The notes below the pieces were generated by a model, which worked only from the letters and a program-made list of their open reading frames with translations, made no database searches and was not told the DNA's origin. A program made the translations under genes and the position numbers. Source: DAOUBP01 sp034432655 (GTDB lineage: Bacteria; Chloroflexota; Anaerolineae; CG2-30-64-16). Taken from it: a DNA stretch of 19,019 bases. Of the stretch, positions 13,396 through 19,019 are shown piece after piece (within the stretch, counting starts at the first letter, position 1; each line of letters begins with the position of its first letter). The stretch spans positions 1 to 19,019 of the forward strand of contig DAOUBP010000073.1 of the NCBI GenBank assembly GCA_034432655.1, given 5' to 3'.

Positions 13396-14484
13396 TCAAA
13401 TCTCCGTAAGGGCCTGAAGCAAGGCGTCGGTCTGCTCCGGCCGGCCCACGCTGATGCGGATGTGGTCGCGCAGGCCGGGCTTGTCGAAGTAGCGGACGAG
13501 GATCCCGCGCTGCGCCAGGGCCGCTTTGACCGCGGCCGCGTCCCGGCCGACCACGCGACACAGGATGAAGTTGGCCTGCGACGGGTATGGCTGCAGCCAG
13601 GGGATGGCCGCCAGGGCCGCGGCCAGGCGCTCCCGCTCGGCGATGATCCGGCCGCCGACCTGGGCCAGCTCATCCGCGTGGGCCAGCGCGGCCAGCCCTG
13701 CGGCGCTGGCGGCCACAGAGACATTGTAAGGCTGTTTGATCTTCCACAGGTGCGGCATGAGGTGTGCCGGGAAGACGCCGTAGCCCAGGCGCAGGCCGGC
13801 CAGCCCCGCCCATTTGCTGAAGGTGCGCAGCACGATCAGGTTCTCGCGCTGGACCGCCAGCCCGATACGGCTGCTGCCTGGCGCCGCGAACTCGATGTAC
13901 GCCTCGTCCAGCACCACGTAGAGCGGCAGGGCCAACAGGCGCTCCAGCACGTCATCAGGCAACAGGCTCCCGTCGGGGTTGTTGGGCGAGGCCAGGAAGA
14001 GCAGCTTGGGCCGCGTCCGCTGCGCGGCGGCGAGGATGGCGTCCAGGTCAAGCGAGAAATCGGGCCGGCGGGGCACCGCCACGAGCACGCCGGCGTTGAC
14101 GCGCGTGTCGAACGCGTACATGCCGAAGGTCGGCGGGCAGTCCAACACGCGGTCGCCGGGAACCAGGAACAGGCGCAGGAGCAAGTCAATCAGCTCATCG
14201 GCGCCCGCGCCGGCCAGGATGTTCTCCATCGGCACGCGGTGGAAATCGGCCAGCGCCCGCCGCAGATGGCGGGACTCCGGGTCGGGGTAGATGTGCGCGT
14301 GGCGCAGGTCGGCCAGCGCCCGGCGGACGGCCGGCGGCGCGCCGTAAGGGTTTTCGTTGGCGTCCAGCTTGATCAGGGCTTCTGCGGGCAGGCCCAGCTG
14401 CTCGGAGAGCACCTCGTAGGGCAGGATGGGGGTGTAGGGCGCCATCTCTGCGATGTCGGGGCGGACCTCCGGCAGCCGGCTCAT
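13396..14484 (-). CDS. hisC: Histidinol-phosphate aminotransferase
   Basis: Seventh step: PLP-dependent transfer of an amino group from glutamate to imidazole acetol phosphate. The 362-aa fold-type I enzyme shows LDANENPYG (about 40-48), GAGADELID, SPNNPDG (about 166-172), DEAYIEF (about 193-199), the PLP lysine Lys224 in TFSKWAGLAGLRLGYG, and the C-terminal RISVG with the carboxylate-binding Arg. Its ATG overlaps the hisD stop as ATGA, so the two are translationally coupled. Confidence 0.97.
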   Translation of the reverse strand: MSRLPEVRPDIAEMAPYTPILPYEVLSEQLGLPAEALIKLDANENPYGAPPAVRRALADLRHAHIYPDPESRHLRRALADFHRVPMENILAGAGADELIDLLLRLFLVPGDRVLDCPPTFGMYAFDTRVNAGVLVAVPRRPDFSLDLDAILAAAQRTRPKLLFLASPNNPDGSLLPDDVLERLLALPLYVVLDEAYIEFAAPGSSRIGLAVQRENLIVLRTFSKWAGLAGLRLGYGVFPAHLMPHLWKIKQPYNVSVAASAAGLAALAHADELAQVGGRIIAERERLAAALAAIPWLQPYPSQANFILCRVVGRDAAAVKAALAQRGILVRYFDKPGLRDHIRISVGRPEQTDALLQALTEI

Positions 14485-15785
14485 CGCGCCCCCTCCCGTC
14501 GCGCGGCCGCGGCTGCCGCATGGGCGGTGAGGGTCTCCGCACAGGCGACCTCCTCGGCCAGCGCGCTCAGCTCGCGCGCCGTTGCGGCGTCCAGCGCCAC
14601 CACGCTGTTGATCTTGACGAAATCCAGCACGTTGAGCGGCGAGGCAAAGCGCGCGGTGCCGCCGGTGGGCATGACGTGGCTCGGCCCGGCCACGTAGTCC
14701 CCCAGCACCTCGCAGGAGTGGTCACCCAGGAAGAAGCCGCCCGCGTTGTTGATCTGCGCCATCAGGCCCCGCGGGTCGGCCACTGCCAGGCAGAGGTGCT
14801 CGGCCGCATAGTCGTCGGCCAGCCGCGCGGCGGTCGCCAGGTCGGGGACCAGCACAATGCCGCCGTTGCTCTCCAGCGCCGCTGCGATGATCTCGGCCCG
14901 CGCCAGGGACTCCAACCGCCGGGCCACCGCGGCCTGCACCGCCTCGGCCAGCGGCCGGCTGGGGGTGAGCAGGATGGCCGTCGCCAGCCGGTCGTGCTCG
15001 GCCTGGGCCAACAGGTCGGCCGCCACCCAGTCGGGGTTGGCGCTGTCGTCCGCGATGACCATCGTCTCGGTGGGCCCGGCCAGGCCGTCCAGCCCGACGC
15101 TGCCGAAAACCTGTTGTTTGGCCAGGGTGACGAAGAGGTTGCCCGCGCCGACAATTTTGTCCACGGCCGGGACGCTTTCGGTGCCGAAGGCCAGCGCCGC
15201 GATGGCCTGTGCGCCACCGATCTGGTAGACCTGATCCACGCCGCAGATGGCAGCCGCGGCCAGGATGGCCGGATGGGGGTTCGGCGGTGTGCAGACGATG
15301 ATCTCACGCACGCCGGCCACCTGCGCGGGGATGACCGACATCAGCAGCGAGGAGGGCAACGGCGCGGAGCCGCCGGGGACATAGACCCCAACACGGCGGA
15401 TAGGGGTGAAGCGCTGCCCCAGGCCGTCCGCTTCCCAGCCGGGGATAGGCTGTTTTTCGTGGAAGGCACGAATGCGCGCCGCTGCCGCGCGCAAGGCCGC
15501 GACTAGTGCCGGGGAGAGGGCGTCCAGCGCCTCCTTGAGACGCTGCGGCGGCACGCGGAAGTCGTCCACCTCGACGTGATCCAGCAGACGGGTCCAGCGC
15601 CGCAGCGCCGCGTCCCCCTCCGCGCGCACCGAGTCCAGGATGCGGCCGACGGCCTCGGGCGGCGTCAGCGGCTCGCCGAAGGTCGCCTCCAGCGCGGCCA
15701 GCAGTCGCGGGGGCCAGTCCCGCCGCATCCCGCGGCGCTTGAGGATGGTGGTTTGAGCGGTTTGTACGTCGTAGAGTTTGAGCAT
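14481..15785 (-). CDS. hisD: Histidinol dehydrogenase
   Basis: Last two steps: NAD-dependent, zinc-dependent oxidation of histidinol to histidine. The 434 aa match the usual length. The expected zinc and catalytic residues are in place: Gln261 and His264 in LLAQAEHDRLA, Glu329 and His330 in AAEHLCLAV, Asp363 in CEVLGDYVAGPSH and His422 in LTAHA. The family signature with GPSHVMPTGGTARF is intact. The ATG at 15785 starts the conserved protein; GAGG about 11 nt upstream is a weak ribosome-binding site. Further upstream the frame runs through a palindromic doublet separating it from hisG, so that part is not coding. Confidence 0.96.
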   Translation of the reverse strand: MLKLYDVQTAQTTILKRRGMRRDWPPRLLAALEATFGEPLTPPEAVGRILDSVRAEGDAALRRWTRLLDHVEVDDFRVPPQRLKEALDALSPALVAALRAAAARIRAFHEKQPIPGWEADGLGQRFTPIRRVGVYVPGGSAPLPSSLLMSVIPAQVAGVREIIVCTPPNPHPAILAAAAICGVDQVYQIGGAQAIAALAFGTESVPAVDKIVGAGNLFVTLAKQQVFGSVGLDGLAGPTETMVIADDSANPDWVAADLLAQAEHDRLATAILLTPSRPLAEAVQAAVARRLESLARAEIIAAALESNGGIVLVPDLATAARLADDYAAEHLCLAVADPRGLMAQINNAGGFFLGDHSCEVLGDYVAGPSHVMPTGGTARFASPLNVLDFVKINSVVALDAATARELSALAEEVACAETLTAHAAAAAARREGAR

Positions 15786-15828
15786 GGGATTTTTCGCCTC
15801 TTCGTTTCGGTGATTCCGGATGCGCAAT

Positions 15829-15904
15829 GCGGAGTCCGCCTCCCCAGATGCGGACGGCCATGCCCGCCCACGACCGTTTCGCATCTGAGGATGCGCCACT
15901 CCGC
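15829..15904. repeat. REP-like palindrome doublet with GGAG heads between hisG and hisD
   Basis: GCGGAG (15829-15834) leads into stem GTCCGC/GCGGAC with a 10-nt loop (15834-15855). The second hairpin CGCATC-TGAG-GATGCG (15880-15895) is followed by CTCCGC (15899-15904), giving a heads-out pair just like 8692-8746. The left unit aligns with 8692-8718 in 21 of 27 positions, with paired changes in the stem. It starts immediately after the hisG stop in the 120-bp hisG/hisD gap. Confidence 0.65.
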
Positions 15905-15905
15905 T

Positions 15906-16931
15906 TCACTTTTCCCCTTCGCCGTCCCCCTTCAACGCCGCCAGCATGGCGCTGACCTCGGGCGGCTCCTCCTCGAAGATGTAGGTCACCGGCGCCACCA
16001 CCACCCCGCTGCCGCCGATGGCGCGCAGCTCGGCGATGGCCTGCGCCAGCCGGTCCTTGCGCACCACGATGTGGACCGCGTACCAGCGGCCATCGTGCCG
16101 GGTGACCAGCGGCGAGATGGTGGGCCCCTGCAGCCCGCCGATCACCGGCCTGGGCAACATGCGGGCCGCCACCTCCTCCGGCGACTCCCCGCGCACGTTG
16201 GCAAAGACCGAGACATTCTCCGCGGCGCGCAGGTGGGCCACGATGAACTCCAGCAACTGCCGCGCCATCTCCAACGCGGCCGGGTTGCGCCTGAGCGCGG
16301 CCCGGTTGGCGATGAGGCACGCCTGCGAGGCCAGGATCTGCCCGTCTTCCAGCGCGCGCAAACGGTTGTCCCGCAGTGTGGTGCCGGTGGCCACCAGGTC
16401 CACAATCAGGTCGGCATAGCCGATGGTCGGCGCGATCTCCAGCGAGCCCTCGGAGGGGACAAGCCTGACCCCGGTCATCCCGTGCCGGCTGAAGAACGCC
16501 CCGGCCTGGTGGGGGAACTTGGTCGCCGCGCGCAGCGGCCGGCCCAGCCGCGCCTGCCACGCGGCCAGATCGGCCATGCGACGGACGTCCGTCTCGGCCT
16601 CGGGGACGATGACGTTGAGGGTGCAGTGGCCGTAACCCAACGCAGGGTGCAGCACCAGGACATCCCCGTTGGCGCCGGCCCGCTCGGCCACCATGTCCAG
16701 GCCGGTGATGCCGAAGTCCACGCTGCCGGAGCGCACGCCCACTACGATGTCGCCGACGCGCTGAAAGAGCACGGCCAGCCCGGGCATGGCCGGGATACCG
16801 GCCTTCAACTGCCGCGGGTTGGGCTTGTGGACGCGCAGGCCGGCGCGGGCCAGCAGGTCCAGCGTCTCCTCGGCCAGGGGCCCCTTGCTGGGCAACGCCA
16901 GGCGGATTTCGGTACGGTCAGAAGTGATCAT
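15906..16931 (-). CDS. hisG: ATP phosphoribosyltransferase, long form
   Basis: First, committed step: condenses ATP and PRPP. The 341-aa protein is the long, HisZ-independent type. It shows LALPSKGPL at the start, the GDIVVGVRSGSVDFGITGLD segment, the PRPP motif DLVATGTTLRDN (178-189), and a C-terminal ACT-like regulatory domain (about 262-322, GLQGPTISPLV ... WYAVHIVVRKDRL). In long-form enzymes that domain binds histidine for feedback inhibition. The ATG at 16931 has AGGAG 7-8 nt upstream, placed directly after the U-tract of the attenuator terminator, so hisG is the first structural gene exposed to that control. Confidence 0.96.
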   Translation of the reverse strand: MITSDRTEIRLALPSKGPLAEETLDLLARAGLRVHKPNPRQLKAGIPAMPGLAVLFQRVGDIVVGVRSGSVDFGITGLDMVAERAGANGDVLVLHPALGYGHCTLNVIVPEAETDVRRMADLAAWQARLGRPLRAATKFPHQAGAFFSRHGMTGVRLVPSEGSLEIAPTIGYADLIVDLVATGTTLRDNRLRALEDGQILASQACLIANRAALRRNPAALEMARQLLEFIVAHLRAAENVSVFANVRGESPEEVAARMLPRPVIGGLQGPTISPLVTRHDGRWYAVHIVVRKDRLAQAIAELRAIGGSGVVVAPVTYIFEEEPPEVSAMLAALKGDGEGEK

Positions 16932-16943
16932 CGTTCGGCTCCT

Positions 16944-16976
16944 GAAAACAAAAAACGCTTCCGGTCAGGAAGCGTT
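16944..16976 (-). terminator. Intrinsic terminator of the his attenuator
   Basis: Read on the minus strand, a perfect 9-bp stem AACGCTTCC / GGAAGCGTT with loop TGACC (16976-16954) is followed by TTTTGTTTTC. It sits between the leader peptide and the hisG ribosome-binding site, where it would stop transcription before the structural genes. Confidence 0.92.
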
Positions 16977-17085
16977 GGGTGAACTGGTTGATATATCGTT
17001 TTTGTCAGCGCCATCTCACCTTAAAGCAGTCCTGACCGAACGGAGTTCGGTTGGCGTGATGATGATGGTGCCGATGGGACTGCTT
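16954..17085 (-). promoter_or_regulatory. his operon attenuator: alternative RNA structures
   Basis: On the minus strand three mutually exclusive pairings are visible. (1) AAGCAGTCC (17085-17077) pairs with GGACTGCTT (17032-17024), a 9-bp stem enclosing the His codons; inside it ACCGAAC/GTTCGGT forms a 7-bp hairpin (17051-17035). (2) GGTCAGGA (17037-17030) pairs with TCCTGACC (16970-16963), extendable by TTC/GAA across one bulge: the antiterminator, which takes the terminator loop and inner stem. (3) The terminator itself (16976-16954). A ribosome stalled at the His codons would cover the 5' arms of (1) and free the segment needed for (2). With ample His-tRNA, (1) and (3) form and transcription ends. 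Confidence 0.85.
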
Positions 17086-17097
17086 CAAGATCTTCAT
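17005..17097 (-). CDS. hisL: His-rich leader peptide of the his operon
   Basis: A 30-codon ORF from ATG (17097-17095) to TGA (17007-17005). Residues 7-16 read SHRHHHHHAN, so six of seven consecutive codons (8-14) specify histidine, using both CAT and CAC. Position, length and overlap with the attenuator stems match his leader peptides such as enteric HisL, although the rest of the sequence is unrelated. No Shine-Dalgarno sequence precedes the ATG, and the predicted transcription start is only about 3-6 nt upstream, so translation is probably leaderless. The peptide itself need have no function; its translation senses charged His-tRNA. Confidence 0.9.
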   Translation of the reverse strand: MKILKQSHRHHHHHANRTPFGQDCFKVRWR

Positions 17098-17098
17098 A

Positions 17099-17137
17099 TT
17101 GGTGCGCTTTATACCACCAGAGGGCGGGGAATGTCAA
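17099..17137 (-). promoter_or_regulatory. Sigma70-like promoter of the his operon
   Basis: On the minus strand a perfect -35 box TTGACA (17137-17132) lies 18 bp from TATAAA (17113-17108). The expected start of transcription is near 17103-17099, at or just before the leader ATG at 17097. Confidence 0.75.
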
Positions 17138-17149
17138 ATGCGGGCAGGC

Positions 17150-17178
17150 TGGACAAGGGAGAGGCAGGATGCTATCAT
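17150..17178 (+). promoter_or_regulatory. Sigma70-like promoter of the rhomboid operon
   Basis: TGGACA (17150-17155), a 17-bp spacer and TATCAT (17173-17178), each box one base from consensus. It points away from the his promoter, whose -35 box is 12 bp away, so the two promoters are back to back. Transcription should start near 17185, giving a 5' UTR of about 35 nt. Confidence 0.65.
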
Positions 17179-17218
17179 TTTGCTGTCAGACGCGCGAGTA
17201 AGACCCTGAAGGAGGATT

Positions 17219-17917
17219 ATGATTCCGCTCAAGGACACTGTCCACTCCCGTTCCTTTCCCCTCGTCAACTGGACGCTTATCATCGTGAACGTCCTGGTTT
17301 TCCTGTGGATGGCGGGGGCCGGCCCGCAACTGGATCGCTTCGTGACGACCTGGGCGCTAATCCCGCAGCGGCTGCTCCTGCACCCGGAAAACCCGTTCAA
17401 CTATCTCACGATCTTCACTTCCATGTTCATGCACGGCGGCTGGGCGCATCTGATCAGCAACATGCTGGCGCTCTACATCTTCGGCGATAACGTGGAAGAC
17501 CGCATGGGGAGCGGCCGCTACCTGCTGTTCTACCTGCTTTCCGGGGTGGCAGCGGCCGCAGTGCACTTGCTGTCCGACCCGCGCTCGACCCTCCCCACGG
17601 TGGGCGCCAGCGGCGCGATCAGCGGGGTGCTGGCCGCCTACCTCATCTTCTTCCCGACTGCGCGCGTCATCACCCTGGTGCCGTTCTTCTTCCTGCCCTG
17701 GTTCGTGGAAATCCCGGCCCTGTTCTACCTGGGGATGTGGTTCGTCTCGCAGTTGTTCAACGGCATGTTCTCGCTGCTGGCCGGGGTTCAAGCGATGGGC
17801 GGGGTGGCCTGGTGGGCGCACGTCGGCGGCTTCGTGGCCGGGCTGATCCTGGCGCCGTTCTTCGCCCGCCGCGCGCGGGTGCGCCGGGTGTACATTGACG
17901 AATACTATCCCTGGTAA
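17219..17917 (+). CDS. Rhomboid-family intramembrane serine protease
   Basis: Polytopic membrane protein of 232 aa that should cleave transmembrane substrates within the bilayer. The family hallmarks are present: HGGWAHLISNMLALYIFG (His72, His77, Asn81), the nucleophile Ser131 in VGASGAISG, and the partner His201 in WWAHVGGFVAG. About six hydrophobic segments are apparent, the first near residues 17-32. A cluster of basic residues (RRARVRR) follows the last segment and suggests a cytoplasmic tail. AAGGAGG lies 3 nt before the ATG, a tight but usable spacing. The SDH-type proteinase gene follows after 14 bp with its own ribosome-binding site, so the two form an operon. Confidence 0.93.
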   Translation: MIPLKDTVHSRSFPLVNWTLIIVNVLVFLWMAGAGPQLDRFVTTWALIPQRLLLHPENPFNYLTIFTSMFMHGGWAHLISNMLALYIFGDNVEDRMGSGRYLLFYLLSGVAAAAVHLLSDPRSTLPTVGASGAISGVLAAYLIFFPTARVITLVPFFFLPWFVEIPALFYLGMWFVSQLFNGMFSLLAGVQAMGGVAWWAHVGGFVAGLILAPFFARRARVRRVYIDEYYPW

Positions 17918-17931
17918 AAGGAGCGAACATT

Positions 17932-18747
17932 ATGGACTTCCTCTCCATCCTGTGGCTGTTCATCATCATCTCCTCGCTGCAGCCGGTGGTGCGGCAGCGC
18001 ATCCTGGACGCGGCCCGTCAGCGCCTGCTGCAACAGTTGGAGCAGAAGCACAAGAGCCGCGTCATCGTCCTGATCCACCGCCAGGAGACGCTCAGCCTGT
18101 TGGGCTTCCCGCTGATGCGCTACATCAACATCGAGGACTCGGAGGCGGTCCTGCGTGCGATCAAGATGACCGATGACGACGTGCCGATTGACCTGATCTT
18201 GCACACGCCGGGCGGGCTGGTGCTGGCGGCCGAGCAGATCGCCCGCGCCCTGAGCAAGCACCCGGCCAAAGTGACCGTCTTCGTCCCGCACTACGCCATG
18301 TCCGGCGGCACGCTCATCGCCCTGGCCGCCGACGAGATCGTCATGGATGAGAACGCAGTGCTCGGCCCGGTGGACCCGCAACTGGGGCAGCATCCGGCCG
18401 CTTCGATCTTGCGCGTCCTGGAACGCAAGCCCCTGAGCGAAGTGGATGATGAGACGCTCATCATGGCCGACATCGCCGAAAAAGCCATCCGCCAGGTCAA
18501 ACAAACTGTGCAGGAGCTGCTGCAGGACAAGATGGCGCCCGGACAGGCCGAGCGCCTGGCCGAGACGCTCGCCACGGGCACCTGGACGCACGACTATCCC
18601 ATCACCGTGGAAGAAGCGCGTGCCCTGGGGTTGCCGGTCAGTACCGAGATGCCCAAAGAAATCTACCAGATCATGGCGCTCTATCCCCAAACGGCGCAGC
18701 GCCGCCCCTCGGTGGAGTACATCCCCATGCCGCGCACGCGGGGCTGA
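17932..18747 (+). CDS. SDH-family (ClpP/crotonase-fold) serine proteinase, membrane-anchored
   Basis: A 271-aa protein of the serine dehydrogenase proteinase family (PF01972-like), related to SppA and ClpP-class peptidases. An N-terminal hydrophobic segment (about residues 3-16) suggests a membrane anchor and is followed by a basic helix. Motifs: LILHTPGGL (91-95 core), the probable nucleophile Ser124 in YAMSGGTLIALAADEI, and VLGPVDPQLG after it. AAGGAG (17918-17923) lies 8 nt before the ATG. It directly follows the rhomboid gene, so a shared role in membrane-protein turnover or quality control is plausible, but the substrate is unknown. The family name reflects early work on Pseudomonas; serine dehydrogenase activity should not be assumed. 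Confidence 0.9.
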   Translation: MDFLSILWLFIIISSLQPVVRQRILDAARQRLLQQLEQKHKSRVIVLIHRQETLSLLGFPLMRYINIEDSEAVLRAIKMTDDDVPIDLILHTPGGLVLAAEQIARALSKHPAKVTVFVPHYAMSGGTLIALAADEIVMDENAVLGPVDPQLGQHPAASILRVLERKPLSEVDDETLIMADIAEKAIRQVKQTVQELLQDKMAPGQAERLAETLATGTWTHDYPITVEEARALGLPVSTEMPKEIYQIMALYPQTAQRRPSVEYIPMPRTRG

Positions 18748-19019
18748 AGCTCCTCGACGGGAGCGTTGGCAATGCCCGTATGTCATCCCGGCGATGGGCC
18801 AGGTGCCCGCCGCGGCGGGGCGGCGACCGCTGGCACGCGGCGCGGCTGAGCGCGCTGGCCGACCGGCTGGCAAGCAGGTGAATCCATCCTGTCTATGGTA
18901 AGTGTTCACCTTTCCCCCGTGTATTCGCGTGGATACGTCTTGCCCCCACCCCCAGACCCCCGCCCCCGCCTGCAGGGGCAGGGGAATCCTGTGAAAGGGG
19001 TTTTGGGGGGGGGGGGGGG
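18748..19019. other. Non-coding right end with low-complexity G/C tracts
   Basis: No supportable gene. Just past the stop codon a small hairpin GCTCC/GGAGC (18749-18764) lacks a U-tract. A perfect 14-bp palindrome of CCCGCCG type lies at 18806-18819. From about 18940 the sequence becomes C-rich and then G-rich, and it ends in an uninterrupted G run, which is probably a sequencing or assembly artefact at a contig end. Confidence 0.6.

Noticed and set aside
16944..17137. T-box or other riboswitch upstream of hisG
   Set aside because: No T-box sequence or specifier-loop pattern; the His-codon leader ORF with alternative stems explains the region fully.
18780..18881. 33-codon ORF ending in RWHAARLSALADRLASR
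   Set aside because: Looks protein-like but is short, has no ribosome-binding site, and similar stretches arise by chance at this GC content.
18940..19019. G-quadruplex-like or regulatory G-rich end
   Set aside because: The terminal uninterrupted G run is more likely a sequencing or assembly artefact at a contig end.

Overview
The window is GC-rich bacterial chromosomal DNA with tightly packed genes and many short palindromic repeats between them. The gene complement (a complete his operon with a long-form HisG, a DUF6062-type protein, a G5/3D wall protein, and a rhomboid next to an SDH-type proteinase) and the repeat style suggest a member of the Chloroflexota, perhaps Anaerolineae or Caldilineae. 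This is an inference from style and protein families; there is no rRNA or other marker. The left edge falls inside a gene at a perfect palindrome and the right edge runs into poly-G, so the window probably spans a whole assembly contig.

Left part (1-6618). A 5'-truncated glutamate synthase large subunit (gltB) carries an in-frame low-complexity insert. It converges on a small pterin-4a-carbinolamine dehydratase (phhB). Divergent from phhB is a membrane-anchored protein with DUF348-like, G5 and 3D domains, probably acting on the cell wall. A 426-bp spacer (5527-5952) follows, holding a REP-like doublet, a CBS-domain remnant and a 39-bp palindrome. A DUF6062-like Cys/His-rich protein closes this part.

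Centre (6653-17137, minus strand). This is one large histidine operon, transcribed right to left: promoter, His-rich leader peptide, intrinsic terminator, hisG, hisD, hisC, hisB, hisH, hisA, hisF, purH, hisI, hisE and a HAD phosphatase. hisD-hisC, hisH-hisA, hisA-hisF and hisE-HAD overlap by 4-7 nt, and hisC-hisB are 1 nt apart. purH fits the pathway because HisF/HisH release AICAR, which PurH consumes. No recognised histidinol-phosphate phosphatase is present, and the HAD gene coupled to hisE is the natural candidate. The four looser junctions (hisG/hisD, hisF/purH, purH/hisI, hisI/hisE) each hold palindromic repeats.

The most striking element lies upstream of hisG. A 30-codon leader ORF has six His codons in a seven-codon stretch. 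It overlaps a 9-bp stem and a 7-bp hairpin, and is followed by a segment that can pair with the loop of a strong intrinsic terminator just before the hisG ribosome-binding site. This is the full architecture of a ribosome-stalling his attenuator. The promoter (TTGACA, 18 bp, TATAAA) sits so close to the leader ATG that the leader mRNA is probably leaderless.

Right part (17150-19019, plus strand). Divergent from the his promoter is a second good sigma70-like promoter driving a two-gene membrane-proteolysis operon: a rhomboid protease and an SDH-family serine proteinase. The last 270 bp hold no gene I can support.
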